Shown here piece by piece: positions 6,972 through 13,444 of a stretch of 13,444 bases of DNA. The notes under the pieces were generated by a model that searched no databases, was not told the DNA's origin, and was given only the letters and a program-made list of their open reading frames with translations. How positions within the stretch are numbered: the stretch's first letter is position 1; each line of letters opens with the position of its first letter. The stretch is from CAZVEV01 sp964625865 (GTDB lineage: Bacteria > Planctomycetota > Phycisphaerae > SM23-33): positions 1 to 13,444 of the forward strand of contig CAZVEV010000155.1 of the NCBI GenBank assembly GCA_964625865.1. Reading direction: 5' to 3'. The translations under genes and the position numbers were made by a program.

Positions 6972-7934
6972 CTATCGCCTGTAGCGCAGCGTCTTGATCC
7001 AGGCGATGAAGGCCTTTTCGATCTGGGGCAGCTTCTTGCCGAAGACGTGCTCGATGGCCTTGACGTCGTCGACGGCGCGCCCGGCCTTGTGGGCGCCGCG
7101 GAAGTGCGCGTAGAACGTCTTGAGCAGGCCCAGCTTCTGCATGTACATCACGAAGTAGCGCGCCTGGGCGTAGTTGAGCCCGCGGAGACGGCCGTAGAAG
7201 TCGCGCTTTGTCACCAGGTCGCGCAGCGGGCGGAGGGTCTTGTCGGCGATGGCTTTCTGCAGGGCGGGCAGGCGCCAGTTGGTGTGTCCGGTGATCAGCG
7301 TTTCGCCCACGCTGCACTGCTCGTGGAGACTGGCGAGGCCCTCGTTGAACCACGTGGGCAGGTTCGGAAAATCGTAGACGATCAGCGCGTGGGTCAACTC
7401 GTGCACCAGCGTGCCCGTGCCGGTGTTGATGTTCATCACCAGCGTTCTGTTGGACGGACTGTAGTAACCGAAGTGCGGCAGGTCCGTGTCGTTGAACAGC
7501 TTCTTGGCCCACGTCCTGTACGGCTTGTCCCCGGCAAACAGCAGGACGGTGATGACCTTGTCGGGCCTGGCGTCGAAGTAGCTGGCCCATAGTGCCCGGG
7601 CGGGCCTGAGCACGCTGCCCTGCGTGTAGCGGGCCAGTTGCGCGGCGCTCATGTTGCCCGCGGAAACAAACGGGGGATCCACGCGAACGCTGAACGTGCC
7701 GTCCAACCGCTTCTTCAGCGCGTCGGCGCGGGCCTTGCAGGCGCGGACGAGTTGATCGGAGGGGTACTTCGCGGGGCGGCTGGCGGCGGGAGGGGCGACA
7801 GACGCGCCTCGGCGGGCCGGCTCGGCGGCGGCGCGAACGGCCATCACGCCTGCGGCGCCGATGGCACCCATCAGGGCGGCCGCCACGGCCAGCAGACCGA
7901 AGCGCAGGACTGTACGGATCATGTTTCGAGCCAT
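6972..7934 (-). CDS. Exported HExxH (gluzincin-type) metalloprotease
   Basis: This 320-residue protein has an N-terminal hydrophobic segment at 12-37 that is a signal peptide or membrane anchor, so the catalytic part faces the periplasm or outside. The zinc site is H178-E-L-T-H182 with a third ligand E198 in WFNEGLASLHE, the gluzincin arrangement. Surrounding motifs (TGTLVHELTHAL, NLPTWFNEGLA) resemble the peptidase-MA-like/DUF1570 type common in planctomycetes. The region before it (GYYSPSNRTLVMNINTGTG) suits the family's pre-helix strand. No strong Shine-Dalgarno precedes ATG 7934 or the alternative ATG 7922, so the start is uncertain. It lies 52 bases downstream of the sigma gene and could be read through from it. 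The substrate is unknown. Confidence 0.82.
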   Translation of the reverse strand: MARNMIRTVLRFGLLAVAAALMGAIGAAGVMAVRAAAEPARRGASVAPPAASRPAKYPSDQLVRACKARADALKKRLDGTFSVRVDPPFVSAGNMSAAQLARYTQGSVLRPARALWASYFDARPDKVITVLLFAGDKPYRTWAKKLFNDTDLPHFGYYSPSNRTLVMNINTGTGTLVHELTHALIVYDFPNLPTWFNEGLASLHEQCSVGETLITGHTNWRLPALQKAIADKTLRPLRDLVTKRDFYGRLRGLNYAQARYFVMYMQKLGLLKTFYAHFRGAHKAGRAVDDVKAIEHVFGKKLPQIEKAFIAWIKTLRYRR

Positions 7935-7986
7935 GGTATATCAGACGCTCGGGGCGGGGCAGAGTTCCCGTTGGTCGCGGTCGGAC

Positions 7987-9645
7987 CTACGCGTGCATCT
8001 CTTCGGGGTGGATCAGGCCGCGCAGCTTCTTGAACGCGCCGATCTCAATCTGTCGCACGCGCTCCTTCGACAGGCCCAGCCGCCCGGCAAGCTGTTCGAG
8101 CGTCTTGGTCACACCGTCGGCGCCAAGGCCGTAGTGGTCGATCACGATCGACCGTTCGGTCGGCGTCAACTGCGCCAGGACCACGTCGATGCTCTCTCGC
8201 AGTTCGGCCAGGTTCACCTCGTTCGGATCGTACGTCCGCAGGCCGGCGGCAATATCGAGTATCTCGTCGTGCCCGGTGGCGAAGCGGTCCAACTGGTAGC
8301 GCTCGCGCGGGACCGACCGGGCGAAGTTCCGCATGATGGCCCACGAGGAATACGTCGAGAACCGAAAGCCCCTGCCGTAGTCGAACTTCTCGACCGCCCG
8401 CATCAGCGAAACGTTGCCGTCGCTGATCAGCTCAAACAGCGTCTGGGCCCCGCCGGCGTGCTTCTTGGCGATCGACACCACCAGCCGCAGGTTCGCGCGG
8501 ATGATCTGGTTCTTCACCGCGTTGGCCCGCAGCAGCAGCGTCTCAATCTGCTTGAGCTGCGAGGTGCGAATGCGATTGACGTCGATCTCCTGACGCAGCG
8601 TGTCGGCCTTGTACTTGAGGTAGTTGTACCGGCGGAACAGTTCACGCTCGCGTTCGTGGCTGAGCAGGGGCACGGTGTACAGGGCCCGCAGATACGGCGG
8701 CAGGTCGGCCGGCGGGCGGTGGGCGTTGCGAGGCAAGGTCTCGCGGGGCGACTCGGCCAGGATGTCCGCGTCGTTGGCCGGGTCGTGGAACTCGTCATTG
8801 TCCACGTAGGCAATCGGACGCTTGAGCAGCTGCCTGGCCCGCATCTCGTTGATGATGCGGTAGATGCTCCCGCGCGTGCGCCGGTATCGCTTGGCCAGAA
8901 GGGGCACGGGCACGCCGCGAAGGAAACGACGATAGATCAGTTCCTTCTCCTCGTCGCCGAGAGGGGCCGTCAGGTACGGGAAGATCGCCGAGTCAGCGTG
9001 TTCCGTATCGTGCTTGCGAATCGTGTAGCGAATCGTCTCCATGGCCCGCCCCGTTCGGGCGGCCAGACGCTTGACCACGTCGGACAGACGGCAGTGCGTT
9101 GCCGACGCCATCCGCCTGGCCCGACGGATGATGTCGTCGCGCTCTTCGTCACTCATCTGCGAGAACTTCATCGACCGCTGGATCTGCCCCTGGCGGTCCC
9201 GGATGAACCACTGAACGGAACTCTCCAGAAACGCCACGCGACGCTTGCCGTCAGGGAACACCAGCCGCCGGGCCGGAAGCCCGCGCCGGCGCCATCGCTG
9301 AATCGTCTTGGTCGACACGTGGAAACGCCTGGCCAGGGCACCGGTGTCATGGACCGGCTCGTTGTAGTCGCCCACCCGGATCGTTGTGCTGTCGCAGATG
9401 GCCAGCATCAGGGCCAGCAGGTCCGTCCGCAGCGCCGTGCCCGACATCGCCGTCGGATCCCCGTCGCCCCGACTGCGGAATCCCGTCAGACGATAGACGA
9501 CAAACTCGTGTGGGTACTCCTGTGACGGATCGATCACGCGCAACAGGGCTTCGCAGGCGTCGACGTATCCCTTGCGTAATCGCTTGAGTCCGGCCGTGAG
9601 ATCTGCCGCGAGTTCCGACATCGACTTGTTCACGTAAGCCGCCAT
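7987..9645 (-). CDS. Atypical sigma-70 family factor with N-terminal HTH extension
   Basis: A 552-residue RNA polymerase sigma factor. ATG 9645 is chosen because GGGAAGG precedes it; the ATG at 9693 would add 16 residues. Region 1.2-like sequence is at 318-345 (YLRALYTVPLLSHERERELF). Region 2 is at about 376-450, with NLRLVVSIAKKHAGG, ELISDGNVSLMRAVEKFDYGRGFRFSTYSSW. Region 4 is at about 490-545, with LTPTERSIVIDHYGLG and the recognition HTH ending GLSKERVRQIE. Between regions 2 and 4 only about 40 residues remain, so region 3 is reduced compared with RpoD. The first 300 residues are unlike RpoD region 1.1. They hold a MerR/excisionase-like HTH (TGALARRFHVSTKTIQRWRR, 101-120) and two further predicted HTH-like segments (about 186-210 and 235-270). 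A role as an alternative or group-2 sigma factor with extra DNA contacts is inferred. Confidence 0.88.
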   Translation of the reverse strand: MAAYVNKSMSELAADLTAGLKRLRKGYVDACEALLRVIDPSQEYPHEFVVYRLTGFRSRGDGDPTAMSGTALRTDLLALMLAICDSTTIRVGDYNEPVHDTGALARRFHVSTKTIQRWRRRGLPARRLVFPDGKRRVAFLESSVQWFIRDRQGQIQRSMKFSQMSDEERDDIIRRARRMASATHCRLSDVVKRLAARTGRAMETIRYTIRKHDTEHADSAIFPYLTAPLGDEEKELIYRRFLRGVPVPLLAKRYRRTRGSIYRIINEMRARQLLKRPIAYVDNDEFHDPANDADILAESPRETLPRNAHRPPADLPPYLRALYTVPLLSHERERELFRRYNYLKYKADTLRQEIDVNRIRTSQLKQIETLLLRANAVKNQIIRANLRLVVSIAKKHAGGAQTLFELISDGNVSLMRAVEKFDYGRGFRFSTYSSWAIMRNFARSVPRERYQLDRFATGHDEILDIAAGLRTYDPNEVNLAELRESIDVVLAQLTPTERSIVIDHYGLGADGVTKTLEQLAGRLGLSKERVRQIEIGAFKKLRGLIHPEEMHA

Positions 9646-9720
9646 CTCACGCCTTCCCGACCTTCCATCACCGACACTACACGGCCCGGCCATGACACCC
9701 CGATCCCCATCCTGCCAACT

Positions 9721-9750
9721 ATCGTACCACAAAAACCCGCAAAACTCCAA
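9721..9750 (-). promoter_or_regulatory. Candidate extended -10 promoter of the sigma gene
   Basis: On the minus strand TTGGAG (9750-9745) is followed after 18 bases by TACGAT (9726-9721), directly preceded by TGG, an extended -10 (TGn) element. Transcription would begin near 9714, about 70 bases before the sigma ATG at 9645. This also argues against translation from the TTG at 9840, which would lie upstream of the transcript. Confidence 0.45.
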
Positions 9751-9797
9751 CGATTTCCCCAGCAGCCTGCGTGCCGAAACGGCAGCGGGCATCACGT

Positions 9798-9814
9798 GTT
9801 GACACTTGGTCAAC
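9798..9814. promoter_or_regulatory. 17-bp palindromic operator-like site
   Basis: GTTGAC-ACTTG-GTCAAC is a perfect six-base inverted repeat with a five-base centre, the layout typical of a dimeric regulator's operator. CACGTG ends at its first base (9793-9798). Its centre is about 90 bases upstream of the proposed sigma transcription start, so it could bind an activator. No cognate regulator is identified, although the sigma protein itself has HTH segments. Confidence 0.4.
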
Positions 9815-9998
9815 TCGCCAATCCCCTCAGACGCCGGCAAACGTTAGTCTAAGCCAGGGACAACGATACGCCGCAACAACCGTTCAACACCATCCAAACC
9901 CACACACTCAAACCAACTGTCCAGTGGCGAATCAGCAACGATCTCCGCCCGTGGGCGGGTCGTGTTTCTCTCGTGCAACCGTGCCACTCCGACAGGTC

Positions 9999-10020
9999 CC
10001 TGCCGGGCCGTCCCGTCAGG
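9999..10020 (-). terminator. Possible 3' hairpin of the lipoprotein operon
   Basis: On the minus strand CCTGACGGG pairs with CCCGGCAGG (eight of nine pairs) around ACGG, about 30 bases after the stop of the 685-residue lipoprotein gene. No T-run follows, so intrinsic termination is uncertain. Confidence 0.35.
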
Positions 10021-10050
10021 CAGAAGCGGCCTCTACCGGATGAGTCTCGG

Positions 10051-12108
10051 TCATTCAGTCCCCGCCCCTGCCATCTTCGAATCCGAAGGCACGATCACTT
10101 CGTCGCCGGCCTTGTACGACTGCCCCAAAATCGTCATGTCGGCCGGTATCGTCAGAACCAGGCCCGCGGGGGCCTGGATGTACTGCTCCCCCATCACGCG
10201 CAGCAGGATGGTCCCTTCGGCATACTCCACACCGCCGCGTTCGATGTTCCGTCCGACGACATAGACGGCTCCGGGCATATCCTTGCCCGTCCGCCCTGCA
10301 TCGCCAAAGGTCTTGAAGAACGTCCCCTTGTCGGCGCCCTGTTCGAGAAGCATCTCGCCACCCGCGCCGACGTCGGTGACGGTGACGAAGGCATCGGTGC
10401 CGAACGTGAGCATCCGCTTTACCGACCCGAGTGACTCGGCCACGTATGGCGATTCAGCCTTCTTGTCCATCGCCCTGAGAATCTGGTCCTGGGCGTCCTT
10501 GATCGACGTCGAGTCCCTGGCACACACGCCGTACATGTACAGCGCACTGGCCAGCAGGCCGCGATCCATCCATTTCAGGGCCGGTCGCTGTTCCTTGACG
10601 GCGTCTCGGAACGCCTTCTCGGCCTTCTTGTACTTCTCCGCCGCGGCGGCGGTCCTGGCCGCTGGCCCCGTGGGCGCCTCAGCGCCGGCCGCGGCGCCGG
10701 ACAGTGGCACCAAGGCCCTGATCGCCGTCAGCGCGTCGGTCACCTCCTTGGGCGCTGCCGCACCGCCCTTGAGGAGTCTCGGCATGAGCTTCTCAACGCT
10801 CGTGGCCAGCCGCACGTTCGTGCCGTGCTGCAACAGCGAAACAATATCGAGTTCGGCGCTGCTGACATGGGCCCGACCCTGCGAGACGGCCAGTCCCACG
10901 ATCATCTCCGTGCGTGTCCCTGCCGCCGCCGCGGCAGGCGACGCCCCGCCCGCACGACCGCCACCACCAAACTCGTCGCCCCCGACAGCGCTGAGCGTCC
11001 GCCGCGCCTTGCCCAGTTGCCCAGCCGCGTCGTCGTAGCATCCCTGCGCCGTGCGCTCCAGGGCGACCAGTTCCGTCCACGTCGTGGCCAAGGCGACCAG
11101 CTCGTCCCCTATCTTCTTACGCGTCTCAGCGATGCGTTCACTTGCCGATGTGCCCGCGGCCGCCTGAACGCCGGCCGCCTTCTTGCGGTCGGCCTCCAAC
11201 GACTCGAGCGCCGTCAGCCGGGCGGTTGCGGCGGCAAGGACGGCCTGGATTCTGGTGATGGCCTTGTTCGCCTCGGCAACGGCGGTCTCGGCCTGCCCCG
11301 TCATGCGGACCGTCTTGTCCAGTTCGATCTGCTTGGCCTCGATCTCCTGAATCAGTTTTATCTTCGCGTCCCCCCTGACCAGCGAACTCTTCTGTTCGAG
11401 ATCATTGACCTGCTGCCGGAGGGCCGATCCCTGCTTCAGCAAAGCGTCGCGGGCCGTCGTCCGCTCGGCAACCACGCCCCGCTGGGCATTCAGTTCCATG
11501 TTCAACTGCCCTATGTCGGTCTTGACCGCCGCGATGAGCTTTGCGATTCCGCCCTTCATGCTGTCGTCGGCGTCTCCGCTGTTGCGCGCAACCATGTCCT
11601 CGACGTATTCCAGCGTGTCGGCCTGCGCCGATGCCGTCGGGAGCATTCTGTCAATCTCCGCCGCAATCCCGGCGGCTTTCCGTCTTACCAGGCCGGCCTG
11701 GTAAGCGGCGGCCTGCCCCTGGAGGCTCCTGACGCGTGCGAGGGCATCCTTCGCCAGCGCCTGGGCCAACTCCGTACCGGCCTCCGATTCGCCCAGGACG
11801 CCCTTCAGCGCCTTCTGCGCCTGGGCCAGCGCCTCCAGCGCCTGGGGGTTCAGTTCGTCCATCCTGTTCCTGTCGAACTGAACGTCGATCTTGCCGGGCT
11901 GCACCTTGTACAGCGGCGCCGGGCTGCCGTCCACGAAGAAGAGCACTTCATCCAGCATGCTCTGGGCGCGATCGCATAGGCGTCTGGCCTGGGCAATCCC
12001 TTCCATGATGCGCCTCTCGGACTGGCGTGCCGGCGCATCTTCGCAGCCGACCACGGCCGCCAGACACAGGCTCAACATCACTGCTACGACAATGCGACTC
12101 TTATCCAC
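10051..12108 (-). CDS. Large coiled-coil lipoprotein, function unknown
   Basis: This 685-residue protein starts at a GTG with AGGAG seven bases upstream. Residues 6-21 form a lipoprotein signal with a V-V-G-C22 lipobox, so the protein is probably tethered to a membrane. Residues about 30-370 are almost wholly charged, Ala-rich helix; 200-310 read as a long coiled coil (QQVNDLEQKSSLV, EIEAKQIELDKTV). Gly/Ala-rich linkers at 378-398 and 470-490 divide the molecule. A helical tetratricopeptide-like part (490-570, ALYMYGVCARD) is followed by a beta-rich C-terminal domain (570-675). I recognise no catalytic motif. Architecture suggests an envelope scaffold or an element that spans the periplasm. 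It is the last gene of an apparent minus-strand operon, 39 bases after the small membrane protein gene. Confidence 0.8.
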   Translation of the reverse strand: MDKSRIVVAVMLSLCLAAVVGCEDAPARQSERRIMEGIAQARRLCDRAQSMLDEVLFFVDGSPAPLYKVQPGKIDVQFDRNRMDELNPQALEALAQAQKALKGVLGESEAGTELAQALAKDALARVRSLQGQAAAYQAGLVRRKAAGIAAEIDRMLPTASAQADTLEYVEDMVARNSGDADDSMKGGIAKLIAAVKTDIGQLNMELNAQRGVVAERTTARDALLKQGSALRQQVNDLEQKSSLVRGDAKIKLIQEIEAKQIELDKTVRMTGQAETAVAEANKAITRIQAVLAAATARLTALESLEADRKKAAGVQAAAGTSASERIAETRKKIGDELVALATTWTELVALERTAQGCYDDAAGQLGKARRTLSAVGGDEFGGGGRAGGASPAAAAAGTRTEMIVGLAVSQGRAHVSSAELDIVSLLQHGTNVRLATSVEKLMPRLLKGGAAAPKEVTDALTAIRALVPLSGAAAGAEAPTGPAARTAAAAEKYKKAEKAFRDAVKEQRPALKWMDRGLLASALYMYGVCARDSTSIKDAQDQILRAMDKKAESPYVAESLGSVKRMLTFGTDAFVTVTDVGAGGEMLLEQGADKGTFFKTFGDAGRTGKDMPGAVYVVGRNIERGGVEYAEGTILLRVMGEQYIQAPAGLVLTIPADMTILGQSYKAGDEVIVPSDSKMAGAGTE

Positions 12109-12147
12109 AAGCGTTCTCCTGACACGGCCTTGTATGCAACAAGGTTT

Positions 12148-12741
12148 TTACCGCGCTGGGGCCGGGTTTTCAATGGTAATGCCGCAGCATTTTGACGACG
12201 GCGCATCACCGGATGCGTCCGAGACGATCTTGAGCAGACGCTCCAGCGCCGCTCGGTGGTCGCCAGGAGCCTGACTCATCGGCCCATGGGCCAGCACGAC
12301 CCGCCCGATCCGCTCGACTCCGCTGTCCGACAGGGCGCCGGCGGCAGGCCGGTTTATCCGGCCGTCACCCGCGTCGAATCGCTCACCCGCCACGGTCACG
12401 CCATGGGCAAGTTCGACGGCCGCAACGGCGTAGTGGCGACGTTCTCTCCGCCGGCCACGCCCAACGTCAAAATGCAGATCGAAGGTCCGCCCGCGTCCTG
12501 CGGGGCTGGGGCTGTCGCAGACATTGCGCACGGCCAGATCATGCCCTGCTCTCATGATGGCAAAACGGCGATAGCGTTTCGGCATGTTGATGGGGTCCTC
12601 AACGGCGAAACGCACGCCCCGCCCATGTGCATCACGTCCGAGGGCGTCCGTACGGCGCCGACGACGCAGGCCCTCGACGGCACTCAGGCCCACGATGGCG
12701 CCGCTGCAGGCGGCGACGAGTACGGCAATCAGCAGTTCCAC
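12148..12741 (-). CDS. Small membrane-anchored protein, function unknown
   Basis: A 197-residue product starting at GTG 12741 with GGGAG seven bases upstream, which is the main reason to accept this strand. Residues 2-22 (ELLIAVLVAACSGAIVGL) form one transmembrane segment, followed by RRRRR at 26-30; by the positive-inside rule the Arg-rich C-terminal part would be cytoplasmic. The rest is Arg- and Gly-rich without a domain I can name. It sits 69 bases after the CX4CH gene and 39 bases before the coiled-coil lipoprotein gene, consistent with one operon. An overlapping frame on the plus strand (12256-12789) lacks this support. The gene is probable, but the composition is unusual and sequence conservation is untested. 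Confidence 0.6.
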   Translation of the reverse strand: MELLIAVLVAACSGAIVGLSAVEGLRRRRRTDALGRDAHGRGVRFAVEDPINMPKRYRRFAIMRAGHDLAVRNVCDSPSPAGRGRTFDLHFDVGRGRRRERRHYAVAAVELAHGVTVAGERFDAGDGRINRPAAGALSDSGVERIGRVVLAHGPMSQAPGDHRAALERLLKIVSDASGDAPSSKCCGITIENPAPAR

Positions 12742-12810
12742 GTTCGATCTCCCGGATACCGCAGGACCCGCGCGCCGGCGATGGGCTGACCTGGATGACG
12801 CGTGCAGCGG

Positions 12811-13444
12811 CTAGGGGGTCTTGCCTCGCCCGCGCGACTTCAACGCACTGTCCGCGTCCGGGTCCGGGCCGAACGGCGGCGTGTACTTCACGCCGTAGAA
12901 GGGCGTCGGCGGGCCCTTGAGCGACTCGATCCACTTCAGCGTCGTCTTGTACCGCGCGTCCTTGACGCCCGTGAACAGCGGGGTGGCCTTGGCCTTGGCC
13001 GGATGCTTCCACTTGGCTTCCTTGGCCGGCAGGGCCGCCTCCAGCAGCAGCGACTCCCGCGGGAAATCGCGGTAGATCATCCTGCCGCCCTTGGTGAACT
13101 GGTTAAGGATCATGTAGTTCGAGTACACGCCAATCGTGTCGTTGGCCTTGATGTTGAACAGCTTGAACTTGCCCTGCCCTTTGGCGGCGCCGTGGCACTT
13201 GGTCGAACCGCAACTCTTGGCCAGCATCGGCCAGATCGTCCGATGGAACGTCCTCATGCTCTTCGGATCGGTCTTGACGATCATGTCGTCCTTCATCGCC
13301 CAGTCCGAGCGCTCGAGGCGCGCGAGCATGTACTCAAACTGATTCTGCGGCGACCATCGGCGGAACGTATCGCCGGCGGCCTTCGGGTTCACGCGGAAGT
13401 CCTCGTCGTTCCGCATCAATTCGATGAAGCGCTTCGTGACGTTG
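12811..13444 (-). CDS. CX4CH putative haem-binding protein, 5' part missing
   Basis: The frame is open to the right edge of the window (it reads NVTKRFIELM before the first possible internal start), so at least 211 residues are visible and the N-terminus is missing. Codons at 13192-13212 encode C-G-S-T-K-C-H, a CX4CH variant of the haem c motif, in the context AKSCGSTKCHGAAKG. It is followed by YMILNQF..GGRMIYRDFPRESLLLEAALP and, near the end, WIESLKGPPTPFYGVKYTPPFGP. This pattern (CX4CHG, then 'RMI.RD.P..SLLL..ALP', then 'WI.SLK.P') is, from memory, recurrent in planctomycete proteins annotated as cytochrome-like or hypothetical. Haem attachment is inferred, not shown; the motif could bind another metal. 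Signal peptide and full length are outside the window. It is the first visible gene of the run leading to the coiled-coil lipoprotein. Confidence 0.78.
   Translation of the reverse strand, partial: NVTKRFIELMRNDEDFRVNPKAAGDTFRRWSPQNQFEYMLARLERSDWAMKDDMIVKTDPKSMRTFHRTIWPMLAKSCGSTKCHGAAKGQGKFKLFNIKANDTIGVYSNYMILNQFTKGGRMIYRDFPRESLLLEAALPAKEAKWKHPAKAKATPLFTGVKDARYKTTLKWIESLKGPPTPFYGVKYTPPFGPDPDADSALKSRGRGKTP

Larger units (their letters stand above)
9751..10050. other. Intergenic region with palindrome, no gene
   Basis: No convincing gene is present between the sigma gene promoter and the stop of the coiled-coil lipoprotein gene. A short frame at 9771-10043 on the plus strand is low-complexity (Gln/Thr/Pro-rich) and has no ribosome site. 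The stretch 9840-9940 is less GC-rich than the flanking genes. Notable sites are the 17-bp palindrome at 9798-9814, a CACGTG at 9793-9798, a GC hairpin CCGCCCGTGGGCGG near 9946-9959, and the hairpin at 9999-10020. Confidence 0.55.

Noticed and set aside
5402..6997. 531-codon open frame on the plus strand across the propeller gene
   Set aside because: It runs through the nested palindrome and the 33-bp hairpin and opposes a gene with a lipobox and propeller repeats, so it is a chance open frame.
7861..9525. 554-codon open frame on the plus strand opposite the sigma gene
   Set aside because: The minus strand encodes clear sigma regions 2 and 4; the opposite frame is Arg/Val/Gln-rich without motifs.
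9771..10043. Possible small plus-strand gene in the 400-base gap
   Set aside because: There is no ribosome site, the product is low-complexity, and the frame crosses the hairpin and palindromic sites.
10825..11979. Plus-strand open frame opposite the coiled-coil lipoprotein gene
   Set aside because: The minus strand has a lipoprotein signal, a ribosome site and heptad-like helices; this frame has none of these.
12256..12789. Plus-strand frame overlapping the small membrane protein gene
   Set aside because: The minus-strand frame has a GGGAG ribosome site, a transmembrane start and operon spacing; the plus frame has no such support, though confidence is only moderate.

Overview
The window looks like chromosomal DNA of a high-GC, Gram-negative-type bacterium, most likely a planctomycete (Planctomycetota, perhaps the Phycisphaerae side). 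The clues are several lipoproteins with lipoboxes, a squalene-cyclase-like repeat protein, a sulfatase-superfamily hydrolase, a Tat-exported phosphoesterase, a large sigma factor carrying extra helix-turn-helix segments, and a protein of the CX4CH 'GCHG' type that is common in planctomycete genomes. The placement is inference from gene content; no rRNA or tRNA gene was seen.

Left part (1-2792, minus strand): a periplasmic adaptor (HlyD/RND membrane-fusion type) is followed by a lipoprotein with squalene-cyclase-like repeats. The adaptor stop and the lipoprotein start share one base, so they are probably co-translated. A 22-bp perfect hairpin follows the lipoprotein stop. No inner-membrane transporter is visible, so the adaptor's partner would have to lie outside the window.

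Centre-left (2793-5617, plus strand): a divergent promoter region precedes a sulfatase-superfamily enzyme and a Tat-signal calcineurin-like phosphoesterase, probably one transcription unit. The sulfatase has Thr where the formylglycine-forming Cys/Ser should be, so it is probably not a classical sulfatase. A striking double palindrome fills the gap to the next, convergent gene.

Centre (5618-9645, minus strand): a beta-propeller (SMP-30/NHL-like) lipoprotein, an exported HExxH metalloprotease and an atypical sigma-70 family factor. The sigma factor has a long N-terminal extension with about three predicted helix-turn-helix segments. A 33-bp-arm hairpin separates the propeller gene from the protease gene. 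A candidate extended -10 promoter and a 17-bp palindrome lie upstream of the sigma gene.

Right part (9646-13444, minus strand): a roughly 400-base gap, then an apparent three-gene run, transcribed right to left. It comprises a CX4CH putative haem protein cut by the window edge, a small membrane-anchored protein of unknown function and a 685-residue coiled-coil lipoprotein of unknown function. Gaps are 69 and 39 bases and the two complete genes have good Shine-Dalgarno sites, which supports an operon acting at the cell envelope.

Across the left half, long stem-loops (different in sequence, two sharing an 11-base core at 10/11) sit 9 to 28 bases after stop codons, without U-tracts. This may be a 3'-end hairpin or palindromic repeat family. 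I saw no CRISPR array, insertion sequence, phage gene or recognisable defence system.
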